Assembly: GCA_052326605.1 (NCBI GenBank)
Contig: JBKQMB010000095.1
Coordinates: 134,198 to 198,197 of the forward strand
DNA from: Bog-756 sp052326605
GTDB lineage: Bacteria; Actinomycetota; Acidimicrobiia; Acidimicrobiales; RAAP-2
Length of the DNA: 64,000 nt
Direction of reading: 5' to 3'
The notes beneath the pieces were generated by a model, which saw only the letters and a list, made by a program, of their open reading frames with translations, searched no databases and was not told the DNA's origin. Shown piece by piece: positions 23,806 to 32,420 of the stretch (position 1 is its first letter; every line of letters begins with the position of its first letter). A program made the position numbers and the translations under genes.

Positions 23806-24606
23806 TCAGGCAGGATCGGGGTACTCTGCCGACGCCCCGGCACCCGATCCCCGGATCGGCGACACGGCCGAAGAGCCCGCCCCGCGTGCGCCCACCCGCT
23901 CGGCCCAGCTCGGCGCGGAGACCCGTCGGCCGACCGTTTCGAAGACCTCCGCCAGCAACATCACCGAGAATGCGATGAAGAAGATCGGCTCCACCAGCGT
24001 CCCCAACCGGTCGGTCAGGTAGGCCAGTGCGAGCAGCGGGTACCCCACCGCCAGCACCGTGACCAGGCCCGAGTAGACCCGTGCCCAAACCGTGCCGTCA
24101 CCGCGGGTCCGGCGCATGGCGATGACCGCGGCAGTGGTCAGCGCAGCGAACTCGACGATGCCCGAGACCATGTGGACGTAGTGGTGCACGGGGAGCTGAA
24201 GGTGCCACTCCAACCGCCGGCAGGTGGCACTCAACCCCTCCGAGCAGGCGTAGGTGTAGTGACCGCCCACCGCACCGGCAGCGGCGAACACGACCATCCA
24301 CCTCCACTCGCGGCGACGTCCTCCGTCGGCCAGCGGACCGCGGAGGAACAGAGCGGCGAGCATCAGCAGGCCGGCGACGAGGTCGGCCCCCGACATCAGG
24401 GCGGCGTGCGGCCGGCCGTCGGCCTCGAGGTCGGAGAAGAAGCCGTTCACCGACGGCATCAGACCCGGCACCAACAGCACCACGACCCACCAGTTGTAGG
24501 CGATCACCGCGCCGATGGCCAGCACTCGGGCCGCGTTCAGCTCCCCGGCGCCCACCTCGGTGCGCCGCGGGATCCGGACCCGCGAAGGGAGGGTCAGTGC
24601 CTGCAC
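23806..24606 (-). CDS. Multi-spanning membrane protein, possibly DUF998-like
   Basis: About 266 residues starting at GTG 24606, with the start uncertain. Around seven hydrophobic helices are visible, for example AARVLAIGAVIAYNWWVVVLL, SGADLVAGLLMLAALFL, WMVVFAAAGAVGG, MVSGIVEFAALTTAAVI, LVTVLAVGYPLLALAYL and PIFFIAFSVMLLAEVF. An extracytoplasmic loop holds CSEGLSATCRRLEWHLQ with two cysteines. The arrangement resembles DUF998 membrane proteins, whose function is unknown. It is divergent from the S33-type peptidase gene, with about 110 bases between starts. Confidence 0.7.
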   Translation of the reverse strand: MQALTLPSRVRIPRRTEVGAGELNAARVLAIGAVIAYNWWVVVLLVPGLMPSVNGFFSDLEADGRPHAALMSGADLVAGLLMLAALFLRGPLADGGRRREWRWMVVFAAAGAVGGHYTYACSEGLSATCRRLEWHLQLPVHHYVHMVSGIVEFAALTTAAVIAMRRTRGDGTVWARVYSGLVTVLAVGYPLLALAYLTDRLGTLVEPIFFIAFSVMLLAEVFETVGRRVSAPSWAERVGARGAGSSAVSPIRGSGAGASAEYPDPA

Positions 24607-24718
24607 GGTCGATTCAACATTATTGCTCCCCCAATCATTCCTGGGGATCGGAGGTGAACCCTGGCATACGCACCGCTCCCCCCGGGATCGTGGGCACCCA
24701 CTGGTACCGTCGCGTCCC

Positions 24719-26242
24719 ATGGTGCCCCCGATCAGCCGCCGGCGCAACGGTGCCTCCGTGGCGGTCGTCCTCCTCCTGGCCCTGGTCGCCGGGTGCGGGA
24801 GCCCGGCCGGCGGCCCGACGGCGTCGACCAAGGCCACTGCCTCCTCCGATCGCCTGCCCGCGCTCCCATCGGCACCGGCGATCGAATGGTCGCTGTGCAG
24901 CGCAGGCTCCGCCATCCAGTGCGGCACCGTGTCCGTGCCGGTCGACTACCGACACCCGCACCGCGCCTCGATCGCCATTGCTGTCACCCGGGCCCCGGCC
25001 CTCGATCCCTCCGGTCCGCACGGCACACTGGTCTTCAACCCCGGCGGACCCGGGGAGAGCGGCAACCAGATCCTCCCGGTGGCACTCAGCCTGCTGCCCC
25101 CGGCCATCCGCCAGGACTTCGACATCGTGACCTTCGACCCCCGGGGAACCGGGGCCAGCGACCCGCTCCGCTGCGGCACCTCGCCGTCCGCGATCACCAG
25201 CGCGGATCCGGTGCCGGCCGCGCCCGGTCGGCCGCTACCGGGGAGCACGGCGTTCACGACCATGGCCCGCTCCTGCCAGGCGGAGGCACCCGACCTCGAA
25301 CCGTTCATCGACACCACCGACACCGCGCGCGACATGGACAGGATCAGGCAGTCCCTCGGCCTCGCCACCATCAGCTTCTACGGCATCTCGTACGGGACCG
25401 TGCTGGGTACCGTCTACGCGGAACTCTTCCCCCACCGGGTCGGCACCATGGTCCTCGACGGTGCCGTGGACATCAACGCCTCCCTGACCCAACAGGCCCT
25501 CGAGGAGGCCCCGGTCGCCGAACAGTCCCTCGCCCACCTGTTCGCCACCTGCGCGGCCACGCCGTCGTGCCCCCTCGGCCCCGACCCGACGGCGTTCTTC
25601 TCCGGGCTCGCCGCGTCCCTGACCCGGCACCCCCTGCCGGCCCCCGGGGGCGGCGACACCGAACCGGTCACCGTGGGGGACCTGGACACCGCCACCCTGT
25701 ACGCCCTGGGCGTGCCCGCCTTCACCTCCTCCTACGAGTCGGCGCTGGTGGCCGCCGAACACGGCGACGGCGCACCCTTGAGGTCCCTCGCCCTCGAGTC
25801 CGCCATCGACATCGACGGGGCTCCGTTGGTGGACCCCCAGTGGGCCATCACCTGCAACGACGCTGCCGTGCACCCAGGGCCGATCGCAGCAGGGTCCCTG
25901 GCCACGGCCCTGCACGCCCGGTACCCGCTGATCGGCGCCTACGCGGTCATCTACAACATGGGCGGGTGCGTCTCGTGGCCGGCGGGGCGGCAGACCGTGG
26001 TGGACGTCCACCCCGCCGGGGCACCGCCGGTCCTGGTCATCGGCAATACCGGCGACCCGATCACCCCGCTGGTCGGTGCCCGCCACCTGGCCGCCATCTT
26101 CCCGGTGGCCGCCCTGCTCACCTGGGACGGATGGGGCCACACCTGGCTGCTGAGCGGACCGGACGACGCCTGCATGAGCCGGGCGGTCACCACCTACCTG
26201 ACCGGTGGAGGGCTCCCCCCGGCCGGCACCGTCTGCCACTGA
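24719..26242 (+). CDS. Alpha/beta hydrolase, S33 tripeptidyl-aminopeptidase-like lipoprotein
   Basis: A 507-residue secreted alpha/beta hydrolase. The N-terminus is a lipoprotein signal (VAVVLLLALVAGC). The core shows VPVDYRHP, GTLVFNPGGPGESG, FDIVTFDPRGTGASDPL and the nucleophile elbow YGISYGTVLG. The catalytic Asp lies in IGNTGDPITP and the His in WDGWGHTW. The TAP-like C-terminal region is typical of Streptomyces and mycobacterial SlpD/SlpE or Hip1-type serine peptidases. It probably trims peptides at the cell surface. ATG 24719 was selected because the signal peptide starts there. Confidence 0.88.
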   Translation: MVPPISRRRNGASVAVVLLLALVAGCGSPAGGPTASTKATASSDRLPALPSAPAIEWSLCSAGSAIQCGTVSVPVDYRHPHRASIAIAVTRAPALDPSGPHGTLVFNPGGPGESGNQILPVALSLLPPAIRQDFDIVTFDPRGTGASDPLRCGTSPSAITSADPVPAAPGRPLPGSTAFTTMARSCQAEAPDLEPFIDTTDTARDMDRIRQSLGLATISFYGISYGTVLGTVYAELFPHRVGTMVLDGAVDINASLTQQALEEAPVAEQSLAHLFATCAATPSCPLGPDPTAFFSGLAASLTRHPLPAPGGGDTEPVTVGDLDTATLYALGVPAFTSSYESALVAAEHGDGAPLRSLALESAIDIDGAPLVDPQWAITCNDAAVHPGPIAAGSLATALHARYPLIGAYAVIYNMGGCVSWPAGRQTVVDVHPAGAPPVLVIGNTGDPITPLVGARHLAAIFPVAALLTWDGWGHTWLLSGPDDACMSRAVTTYLTGGGLPPAGTVCH

Positions 26243-26299
26243 GCGGCCGGCCCACGCCCCGGAGCCGGCGCCCGGGCGCGCGTCGGGGGGCGGGGCCGC

Positions 26300-27715
26300 T
26301 CAAGGGCGGCCGTCGACGGCCAGGCGGTCGGCGCGTAGGGGCAGGCGACCGGTGAGGGCGATGCCCAGGACGGCCACCGCACCGGGCAGGGCGAAGGCCA
26401 CGGTGACCCCGGTGGTCAACGGCCATCCCCTGGCGGCCCCCACCGCGATGGCGGCACCGCCCAGCCCGGCGCCGAGGGCCGCTCCCAGCACGTCGGAGAG
26501 GCTCAACGAGGCCGACGCCCAACCCTCCCTGCCGGAGGGCGCCTCGCGCAGCATCATCAGCGTGGTGGGCGCATAGGCCAGCCCCATGCCGAGCCCGGCC
26601 ACCGCCCAGGACAGGTAGGCCACCGACAGGGGCACCGGGGGTTCGAGGACCGCGATCATGCCGCCTACCCCGACCACCACGAGGCTCAGCCCCACCCGCA
26701 CCAGCCGGCGGCCCTCCCACCGCTGATTGAGGCGGGCCTGGATCCATGCCCCGACCGCCCAGGACAGTGTCGAGACGGTCACCACGATGCCTGCCGCAGC
26801 CACAGTGTGGTGGCGCACGGTCACCACGGCCAGGGTGACGAAGGCATCCGCCCCGAAGAAGGCGAACGTCAACAGGCCCCGGCTGAGAATGGTGGTGGGC
26901 AGCCCGGGCGCGGCCCGCAGGGTCCCGGCCGGCAGCAGTCGCCGCAGAGCCGGCACCAGCACCACGGCTCCGGCGACCACCAATGGCACCACCAGGACCG
27001 GGTGCCCGGCGGTCAGCCCCCCGAGCACCAGGCCGGTCCCCACCGCGGTGCGGACCGCATCCACCATCCGGTGCTCGACCTCGGGGGGCCTGGCCGGCCT
27101 CCCCAGCCGGGCCAAGCCGGGCAGGGCCAGCGCCCCGGTCACGGCCACCAAGGGGATCAGGCCCAGGAACACCCACCGCCACCCGAAGACGTGGGCCACC
27201 GCCGCGCTGGCCAGCGGTCCGACGATCCCGGGGGCCACCCACGCCGTCGAGAGCACCGCCATCATCCGGGCCCGGAGCCGCTCGGGGAAGGCCCGGCCGA
27301 TGGCCACATAGGCCACCGCGGGGATCGCTCCGGCGCCCAGGCCCTGCAGCGTCCGTCCCACCACCAGGACGATCATCGTGGGGGCGAGGCCGGCCACCAC
27401 CAGACCTGCGCCGAACAGTACGAGGCCGGCCACGTAGGGGCGGGTGGGGCCCGATCGGTCCGCCTCCCGGCCGGCGGCCACGATGCCGACCATGCAGCCC
27501 AGGAGGAAGGCGCTGAACACCCAGCCGTAGAGATGGAGGCCGCCCAGGTCGCGGGCGACCTCCGGCATGATGGTCACCACGGCCAGTGCCTCGGAGGCCA
27601 CGAAGGTGATGGTGAGCACCAGACCCACCGTGAGCGCCCGGCGCTCGGGAGCCCAGAGGCTGTCCCCGGCCCCTCCTCCCCGGCCGGGCGGACCTCCGAT
27701 CGATGCCCCGCTCAT
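26300..27715 (-). CDS. MFS transporter
   Basis: A 471-residue major facilitator with about 14 hydrophobic segments. Helix 1 is LTVGLVLTITFVASEALAVVTIMP. The loop between helices 2 and 3 carries GREADRSGPTRPY, a form of the MFS GxxxDRxG motif, and RTLQGLGAGAIPAVAYVAIGRAF is the drug-exporter-like helix 4 region. It most resembles the DHA2/EmrB-type exporters. Substrate unknown. It lies convergent to the S33-type peptidase gene. Confidence 0.88.
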   Translation of the reverse strand: MSGASIGGPPGRGGGAGDSLWAPERRALTVGLVLTITFVASEALAVVTIMPEVARDLGGLHLYGWVFSAFLLGCMVGIVAAGREADRSGPTRPYVAGLVLFGAGLVVAGLAPTMIVLVVGRTLQGLGAGAIPAVAYVAIGRAFPERLRARMMAVLSTAWVAPGIVGPLASAAVAHVFGWRWVFLGLIPLVAVTGALALPGLARLGRPARPPEVEHRMVDAVRTAVGTGLVLGGLTAGHPVLVVPLVVAGAVVLVPALRRLLPAGTLRAAPGLPTTILSRGLLTFAFFGADAFVTLAVVTVRHHTVAAAGIVVTVSTLSWAVGAWIQARLNQRWEGRRLVRVGLSLVVVGVGGMIAVLEPPVPLSVAYLSWAVAGLGMGLAYAPTTLMMLREAPSGREGWASASLSLSDVLGAALGAGLGGAAIAVGAARGWPLTTGVTVAFALPGAVAVLGIALTGRLPLRADRLAVDGRP

Positions 27716-27796
27716 AGGGGCAGCCTAAGAGCCGGGGTGCCCGCGACGAGTGGTCGGCGGCGGGGTGCCCCCCCGGGAGGAGGGCTCCCGTCCGCG

Positions 27797-28027
27797 CTAC
27801 CGGGGGACGAGCACCTGCTCGAGGAGCACGGCCCGACGGGGGCACTCGGCGGCCGCCCGGGTGGCGAGGGCCACCTGCCCGCCCTCGACCGGGGCGCCGT
27901 CGACGATCGGGTACCCCCATTCGTCGAGGGTGACCCGTTCGGGGAGCAGCTCGGCGCAGTAGCCGTAGGCGTCACAGGCCACCGGGTCGACCCGGACCCG
28001 CAGCCCGACCCGCTGTCGAGTGGTCAT
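27797..28027 (-). CDS. [3Fe-4S]-type ferredoxin
   Basis: A 76-residue ferredoxin. The cluster ligands are in VDPVACDAYGYCAELLPE (C-x5-C) and AAAECPRRAV near the C-terminus, the pattern of single-cluster actinobacterial ferredoxins that serve cytochromes P450 and other oxidoreductases. Its ATG overlaps the stop of the NuoF-like gene (ATGA at 28024-28027), so it is the last gene of the five-gene redox operon. It should carry single electrons between the NuoF-like flavoprotein and the membrane cytochrome (inference). Confidence 0.88.
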   Translation of the reverse strand: MTTRQRVGLRVRVDPVACDAYGYCAELLPERVTLDEWGYPIVDGAPVEGGQVALATRAAAECPRRAVLLEQVLVPR

Positions 28028-29337
28028 GATGCCCACCGGTCCCGGGTCGTGGCGGCCGGAAGGGCCAGCACACTGGGAGCGCGGTGTCCGGCGCACGGCC
28101 GTCCCCGCTCATGGGCCAGCGCGTCATCGGCGAAGACCGCCAGGGCGGTCCTGGCCAGACGGACCACGCCGTCGGGGTGGCGGCACGCGCCGCGCCCGTC
28201 GACGACGGCCGCCCGAACCTCGATGCGCTCGAGCACGCCGGCCCCGGCGCGGCCGACCGCCAACTGTTCGAGGTCGTCGGCGATGGCCGGCAGTCCGAAG
28301 ACGCACGGGCCGCACTGCCCGGCACTCTCGCCGGCCATGTACCGGACGATGCGGGCCGTCTCGGCGATGCCGCACGAGGTGACCGGGAGCGCCACCACGA
28401 TGCCGACGCCCATGGTGGCCCCGGCCGCGGCCAGGGGGCCGGGAGCGTACGGCGTGGACAGGTGGGAGGGATCGAGCCACGCCCCGCCGTAGCCGCCGAG
28501 CAGCAGGCCCGACAGCGCACCGTCGAGGCCGGCCCGGCCGACGATGTCCCCCACCGGCGTACCCAGCTCCACTTCGAGCACGCCCGGTGACCGAACCGCA
28601 CCGGAGACCGTCACCAGGGTGGAACCGGGTGCCTCGGGAGTCCCCAGCCGACGGAACCACTCGGGCCCGTGGCGGGCGATGAGCGCCACCTGCGAGAGCG
28701 TCTCCGCGTTGTGCACCAGCACCGGTCGTCGGCCGACGGCGAGCGGGACCGATTTGTCGATCCGCAGGGAAGGGAGCGCCTCCCGGTTGTTCAGCCACGC
28801 CACCAGGGCCGACTCCTCCCCGGACACGTACCGTCCCGGCGGTCGTTCCACCGAGATCCGGCGGTGGTCCATCCCCGCACGGGCACGCTCGGCGACGGCT
28901 GCCGTCACCGACGCTGCGGTCCGGCCGTTGTCGTCGGCGACACAGATCACGATGTCGGACGCCCCGACCGCGGCGGCGGCCACGTCGGCCCCGTCCAACA
29001 CCAGGTGGGGCGAGTGGGCCAGCAACACCTTGTCCTTGGCACTGGCCGGCTCGCCCTCCATGGCGTTGACCACCACCATCGGCCGCCTGCCGCCGCGCCG
29101 GACAGCGCTCCATTTGACCGCGGAGGGGAATCCCGCCCCGCCCCGCCCCAGGAGCCCCGACTCGGACACCGCCCGCCGGACGGCCGCCGCCCAGCCGGCA
29201 TCGTCCCGCGTGGGGACGGCCAACGCACCGTGGGTGGCCAGATGGTCGGCCAGGACGGGGTTCAGGTCGGTGGCCGACCGGGCCCGGGGGGGCACGGTCA
29301 GCAGCCGGTCGTTGGCGTCAAGGGTCATGGCACTCAT
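28024..29337 (-). CDS. NuoF-like SLBB flavoprotein (NADH dehydrogenase module)
   Basis: A 437-residue homologue of the 51 kDa NADH-oxidising subunit of complex I. Residues 64-76 (GRGGAGFPSAVKW) are the FMN/NADH glycine loop, followed by VVVNAMEGEPASAKDKVLL, YVSGEESALVAWLNNREALP, an SLBB domain with GYGGAWLDP, and a C-terminal iron-sulphur region ESAGQCGPC plus a later GACRHPDG. The first of the four usual cluster cysteines is replaced by Ala, so the [4Fe-4S] site may be altered. It probably feeds NADH electrons to the neighbouring ferredoxin and cytochrome. ATGA overlaps occur at both ends. Confidence 0.86.
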   Translation of the reverse strand: MSAMTLDANDRLLTVPPRARSATDLNPVLADHLATHGALAVPTRDDAGWAAAVRRAVSESGLLGRGGAGFPSAVKWSAVRRGGRRPMVVVNAMEGEPASAKDKVLLAHSPHLVLDGADVAAAAVGASDIVICVADDNGRTAASVTAAVAERARAGMDHRRISVERPPGRYVSGEESALVAWLNNREALPSLRIDKSVPLAVGRRPVLVHNAETLSQVALIARHGPEWFRRLGTPEAPGSTLVTVSGAVRSPGVLEVELGTPVGDIVGRAGLDGALSGLLLGGYGGAWLDPSHLSTPYAPGPLAAAGATMGVGIVVALPVTSCGIAETARIVRYMAGESAGQCGPCVFGLPAIADDLEQLAVGRAGAGVLERIEVRAAVVDGRGACRHPDGVVRLARTALAVFADDALAHERGRPCAGHRAPSVLALPAATTRDRWAS

Positions 29338-30077
29338 GGTCGTTCCTTCTCGAGCAGTCGGGTTGCCGAAGCGGTGCGGTGTTCCACGGGTGCTCCGGCT
29401 CCGGTCGGAGCCGGAGAGACCGGGCGCGTCGACCCGGGCCGAGGCGTCGAGTCCCCGGTGGACAGCCGGGCAGCCGAACGGTCGGCACGGTGCACGGGCA
29501 CGGCCCGGGTGATGGCACCCGTCCTTGCGGCCCGCTCACTGGCCTCCCGGTGGTCGTGGACCCGCCAGGCCACTGCGCCACCGACCGCCAGCGTGCACGC
29601 CGCGGCCAGCGCGTCCATCCACAGCCTGGAGGCATCGGTGCCCATGCCCAGCGAGTGGGCCATGGCCACCGGCCAGCTGCCGTAGGCCAGCCAGTGGATG
29701 GCCCGCCAGGTGCGTGCACTCATCCGTTGGCGCAGAGCACTCGAGATGGCCACCGCGGCCAGGAGGTCCACGCCGACGGTTCCGAGCCCGGTCCACAGCG
29801 GCCGGTAGGGCGAAACGAACGGCACCAGCACCGAAGCCCACCCCACGTGCACATAGGTGTCGACGACGGCGGTGAGGACATGGAGGGCGAGGAAGGCCAT
29901 GGCGAGCAGCGAGACCCGCTTGTGCAGATCGGCCTGGGCGAAGGCCGGCCACGAGCGTGACCTCACGCGCCCGGCCGTCAGGATTCCGAGCACCACGGTG
30001 CCGGTCAGGAGCACCAGTGCGACGATGCCCGTGGCGCGCAAGGCGTACCAGATGGTGGTCGAATGGGAGGCGAGCAT
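29334..30077 (-). CDS. Ferric-reductase-like transmembrane cytochrome
   Basis: About 247 residues with six hydrophobic helices. Histidines expected to bind heme b occur in LHKRVSLLAMAFLALHVLTAVVDTYVH and TWRAIHWLAYGSWPVAMAHSLGMG, the two-helix signature of the ferric reductase/YedZ-type membrane domain. A C-terminal cytoplasmic tail of about 60 residues is Pro/Thr-rich. It should move electrons across the membrane. The ATG at 30077 has GAAGGG upstream and overlaps the apbE stop. Its neighbours suggest transfer from NADH to an extracytoplasmic flavin carrier. Confidence 0.83.
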   Translation of the reverse strand: MLASHSTTIWYALRATGIVALVLLTGTVVLGILTAGRVRSRSWPAFAQADLHKRVSLLAMAFLALHVLTAVVDTYVHVGWASVLVPFVSPYRPLWTGLGTVGVDLLAAVAISSALRQRMSARTWRAIHWLAYGSWPVAMAHSLGMGTDASRLWMDALAAACTLAVGGAVAWRVHDHREASERAARTGAITRAVPVHRADRSAARLSTGDSTPRPGSTRPVSPAPTGAGAPVEHRTASATRLLEKERP

Positions 30078-31075
30078 CACGGTGCCCTTCGTCCGTGGCG
30101 GACGTCGATGGCGTCCAGGGGCCATCCCCCCGCATGGACGACGGTCCCGTCGGCGGCCACCAGCCGGGCCGGCACGCCGTGGGCGGCCAGGTTCCCGAGC
30201 GCGTCATGACCCCAGACGACGGCCGCCGTACTCCAGGCATTGGCCTCCACACAGGAGGCTGCGGTGGTCGACACCAGCGACCAGACGGATCGAGCGGCTT
30301 CGCCGGTCCACGGGTCCACGATGTGGTGCACCGGTCGCCCGTCGCGCGTCCATGCCCGGGCAGTGGTGCCCGAGGTGGCCAGGCCTCCGCCGTGGAGGGA
30401 CACGACCTGGTCGACCGCAGCCGGTTCCGTGGTGCATTCGGGGGCGATGCCGATGGCCCACCCGTCCCGGGGGCCGGGGCCGGCCACCGCCACATCGCCT
30501 CCCAGGTTGACCAGGACGCCGCAGGCGAGCGCCTCGGCGATCCTGGCCGCGGCGCGGTCGGCGGCGAATGCCTTGGCGGTCGCCCCGAGGTCCACGTGGA
30601 CGCCCGCGGGGATGGCAACGGTGCGCTCGACCGGGTCCAGTTCGATCCGCCACCAGCCCGGAGCCGGCTGCGGCCGGTGGCGGGAGGCCGGTAGGTCGCG
30701 GCACATCTCCTCGAAGTCACGGTCGTATCCGAGTTCGACGAGGGCCGACCCGATGGTCGGGTCCACGATGCCCGCGGTCCGCACAGCCACCACGCACGCC
30801 ACCTCGAGGGCCTCGAAGAGCAGGGGGGTCACCTCTATCGGCTGTCCCGCACTCCTCACCTCCACCCGCCGGAGCTCCGAGTCGTCGCGGAATCGGCTGC
30901 AGGCCTGGTCGATGGCCGCCAGTTGGCCGGCCAACAGGGCGAGGGCCCCGTCAGCCCGGTGGGCGGCGGTCACCGCCACCAGCGCGGTGGTGCCGATCGC
31001 CCGCATCGAGCGGGTGGCGGGCGGCGTGTCCGTGTACGTGCCCGCCGCCGATGTCTCCAACTGGGCGCTGCTCAT
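30077..31075 (-). CDS. apbE: FAD:protein FMN transferase (ApbE)
   Basis: A 332-residue ApbE-family enzyme. Motifs seen are MRAIGTTALVAV near the start, DLGATAKAFAADRAAARI (the family DLGGxAKG block), VNLGGDVAVAG, LATSGTTARAW and HHIVDPWTGEAA, which holds the metal/FAD-contact Asp. ApbE moves FMN from FAD onto a Ser/Thr of a target protein outside the cytoplasm. No obvious signal peptide is present, which is common for actinobacterial forms. Its presence implies a flavinylated partner; the small protein encoded just upstream is the best local candidate. Confidence 0.9.
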   Translation of the reverse strand: MSSAQLETSAAGTYTDTPPATRSMRAIGTTALVAVTAAHRADGALALLAGQLAAIDQACSRFRDDSELRRVEVRSAGQPIEVTPLLFEALEVACVVAVRTAGIVDPTIGSALVELGYDRDFEEMCRDLPASRHRPQPAPGWWRIELDPVERTVAIPAGVHVDLGATAKAFAADRAAARIAEALACGVLVNLGGDVAVAGPGPRDGWAIGIAPECTTEPAAVDQVVSLHGGGLATSGTTARAWTRDGRPVHHIVDPWTGEAARSVWSLVSTTAASCVEANAWSTAAVVWGHDALGNLAAHGVPARLVAADGTVVHAGGWPLDAIDVRHGRRAP

Positions 31076-31446
31076 GACTGCCCCGACACGGTGACCGGCG
31101 AGGTCGTGGGGGTGGTGGTTGTCGGGTTGGCCGCCGAGGCGGATGCCGACGGCGACGACCCTCCGGCCGCAGATCCGGTGGACGACTGCCCGGACACCGT
31201 GGTCGGCGTGGTGGTGGCGCCGGTGCCGGAGGATGAGCCCGACGTCGCGGCGGTGGTGCCGTGCGCGGTGACCGACGACGAGTGGGCGGTCGTCTCGGAC
31301 GCCACCAGGCCGCCGAGGCCGAGCGTGCCGGCGGCTGCCGCGATACCAATCGACGTCGTGGCACGTCGGACCCGACCCATGGCCCGGTCCCTCGACAAGG
31401 TGCGGTGGGCAAGAGGGCGCTGGTGCTCGGGGGGCTGGGTTGGCAT
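31072..31446 (-). CDS. Small Ser/Thr-rich exported protein, possible flavin carrier
   Basis: 124 residues, or 102 if started at ATG 31380. One hydrophobic segment (SIGIAAAAGTLGLGGLVAS) is followed by a Ser/Thr/Gly/Ala-rich region outside the membrane. This region contains SSGTGAT, whose TGAT matches the core of the ApbE flavinylation motif (usually Dxx[S/T]GA[T/S]), though the acidic residue is missing. VSGQSS and VSGQS repeat near the C-terminus. It is the first gene of the redox operon and overlaps apbE by ATGA. The carrier role is a hypothesis, since low-complexity sequence can match by chance. Confidence 0.55.
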   Translation of the reverse strand: MPTQPPEHQRPLAHRTLSRDRAMGRVRRATTSIGIAAAAGTLGLGGLVASETTAHSSSVTAHGTTAATSGSSSGTGATTTPTTVSGQSSTGSAAGGSSPSASASAANPTTTTPTTSPVTVSGQS

Positions 31447-31611
31447 GTCCTGGGCTTTCGTGTGGAGGGCGGAGAACGTGTGTCGTCGTCAATCGACGGG
31501 GGCAACGCCCGGGCGCTGCCCCTCGGTGACCCCATTGCACAGGGCTCGCCGGAGAGTCAGCATTGCGTCAGCTGGGAGGTCCCTGTGAATGCATGCACGA
31601 GCGCACCGGGA

Positions 31612-31633
31612 CTCACAGCTGGCCCACAGGCGG
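31612..31633 (+). promoter_or_regulatory. PhoP-type direct repeat in the divergent control region
   Basis: CTCACAGCTGG is followed directly by CCCACAGGCGG, giving a CACAG direct repeat with an 11-base period, the layout of mycobacterial PhoP boxes (two TCACAGC units, 4 bases apart). It lies between the redox operon and the two-component system. A reverse-oriented copy of the half-site (CTGTGAA) lies nearby at 31583-31589. The same repeat occurs at 34111. Confidence 0.55.
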
Positions 31634-31715
31634 ATCACACCCAGTAGCCAAACCCCGGTGCGATGCTGGTGGAACTTGCAGCTCAGGACTGTGGACATCG
31701 CAGGAGGAGAACACG

Positions 31716-32417
31716 GTGGAACCCACCCGCAGCCAACGAATTCTGGTCGTCGACGATGAGCCGTCCATCGTCGACGCCGTGGCCACCTCCCTCCGCTACG
31801 AGGGGTTCGACGTCGAAGAGGCGGCCAACGGCCGGCTGGCCCTGTCCGCCGCCCAGGAGCACCCGCCGGACCTGATCGTGCTCGACGTGATGCTGCCCGA
31901 CCTCGACGGACTCGAGGTCACCCGCCGGTTGCGAGCCGACGGCCTCCGCGTGCCGATCCTCTTCCTGACCGCCCGCGACGCCGTCGAGGACAAGGTGGCC
32001 GGCCTCACCGTCGGCGGCGACGACTACGTCACCAAGCCCTTCGCCCTGGCCGAGATCGTGGCCCGGGTCCACGCCATCCTGAGGCGGATCGGCAGCGAGC
32101 CCGATGACGAGGGCATCCTCCGCTTCGCCGACATCGAGATGGACGAGGGAGCGCACGAGGTGTCCCGGGACGGCCGGCCCATCTCGTTGACGGCCACCGA
32201 GTTCAACCTGTTGCGTTTCTTCCTCCTCAACCCCCGAAACGTGCTGTCCAAGTCGCAGATCCTCGACCACGTGTGGCACTACGACTTCGGCGGGGACGGC
32301 AATGTGGTCGAGACCTATGTGAGCTACCTCCGCAAGAAGCTCGAGGCGGTCGGTCCCCCGGTCATCCACACGGTGCGTCTGGTCGGCTACGCACTGCGTG
32401 AGCCGACGGCGGAGTAG
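31716..32417 (+). CDS. OmpR/PhoP-family response regulator
   Basis: A 233-residue two-domain regulator. In the receiver the acidic pocket is VVDDE, the phospho-acceptor is Asp57 in LIVLDVMLPDLDG, and the switch Thr and Lys are in LTARD and VTKPFA. The C-terminal winged helix holds TATEFNLLRFFLLNPRNVLSKSQILDHVW and ETYVSYLRKKLE. GTG 31716 has the strong site AGGAGGAG seven bases upstream. The histidine kinase follows after 3 bases. The direct-repeat boxes nearby suggest autoregulation and control of the redox operon. Confidence 0.93.
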   Translation: MEPTRSQRILVVDDEPSIVDAVATSLRYEGFDVEEAANGRLALSAAQEHPPDLIVLDVMLPDLDGLEVTRRLRADGLRVPILFLTARDAVEDKVAGLTVGGDDYVTKPFALAEIVARVHAILRRIGSEPDDEGILRFADIEMDEGAHEVSRDGRPISLTATEFNLLRFFLLNPRNVLSKSQILDHVWHYDFGGDGNVVETYVSYLRKKLEAVGPPVIHTVRLVGYALREPTAE

Positions 32418-32420
32418 CCG

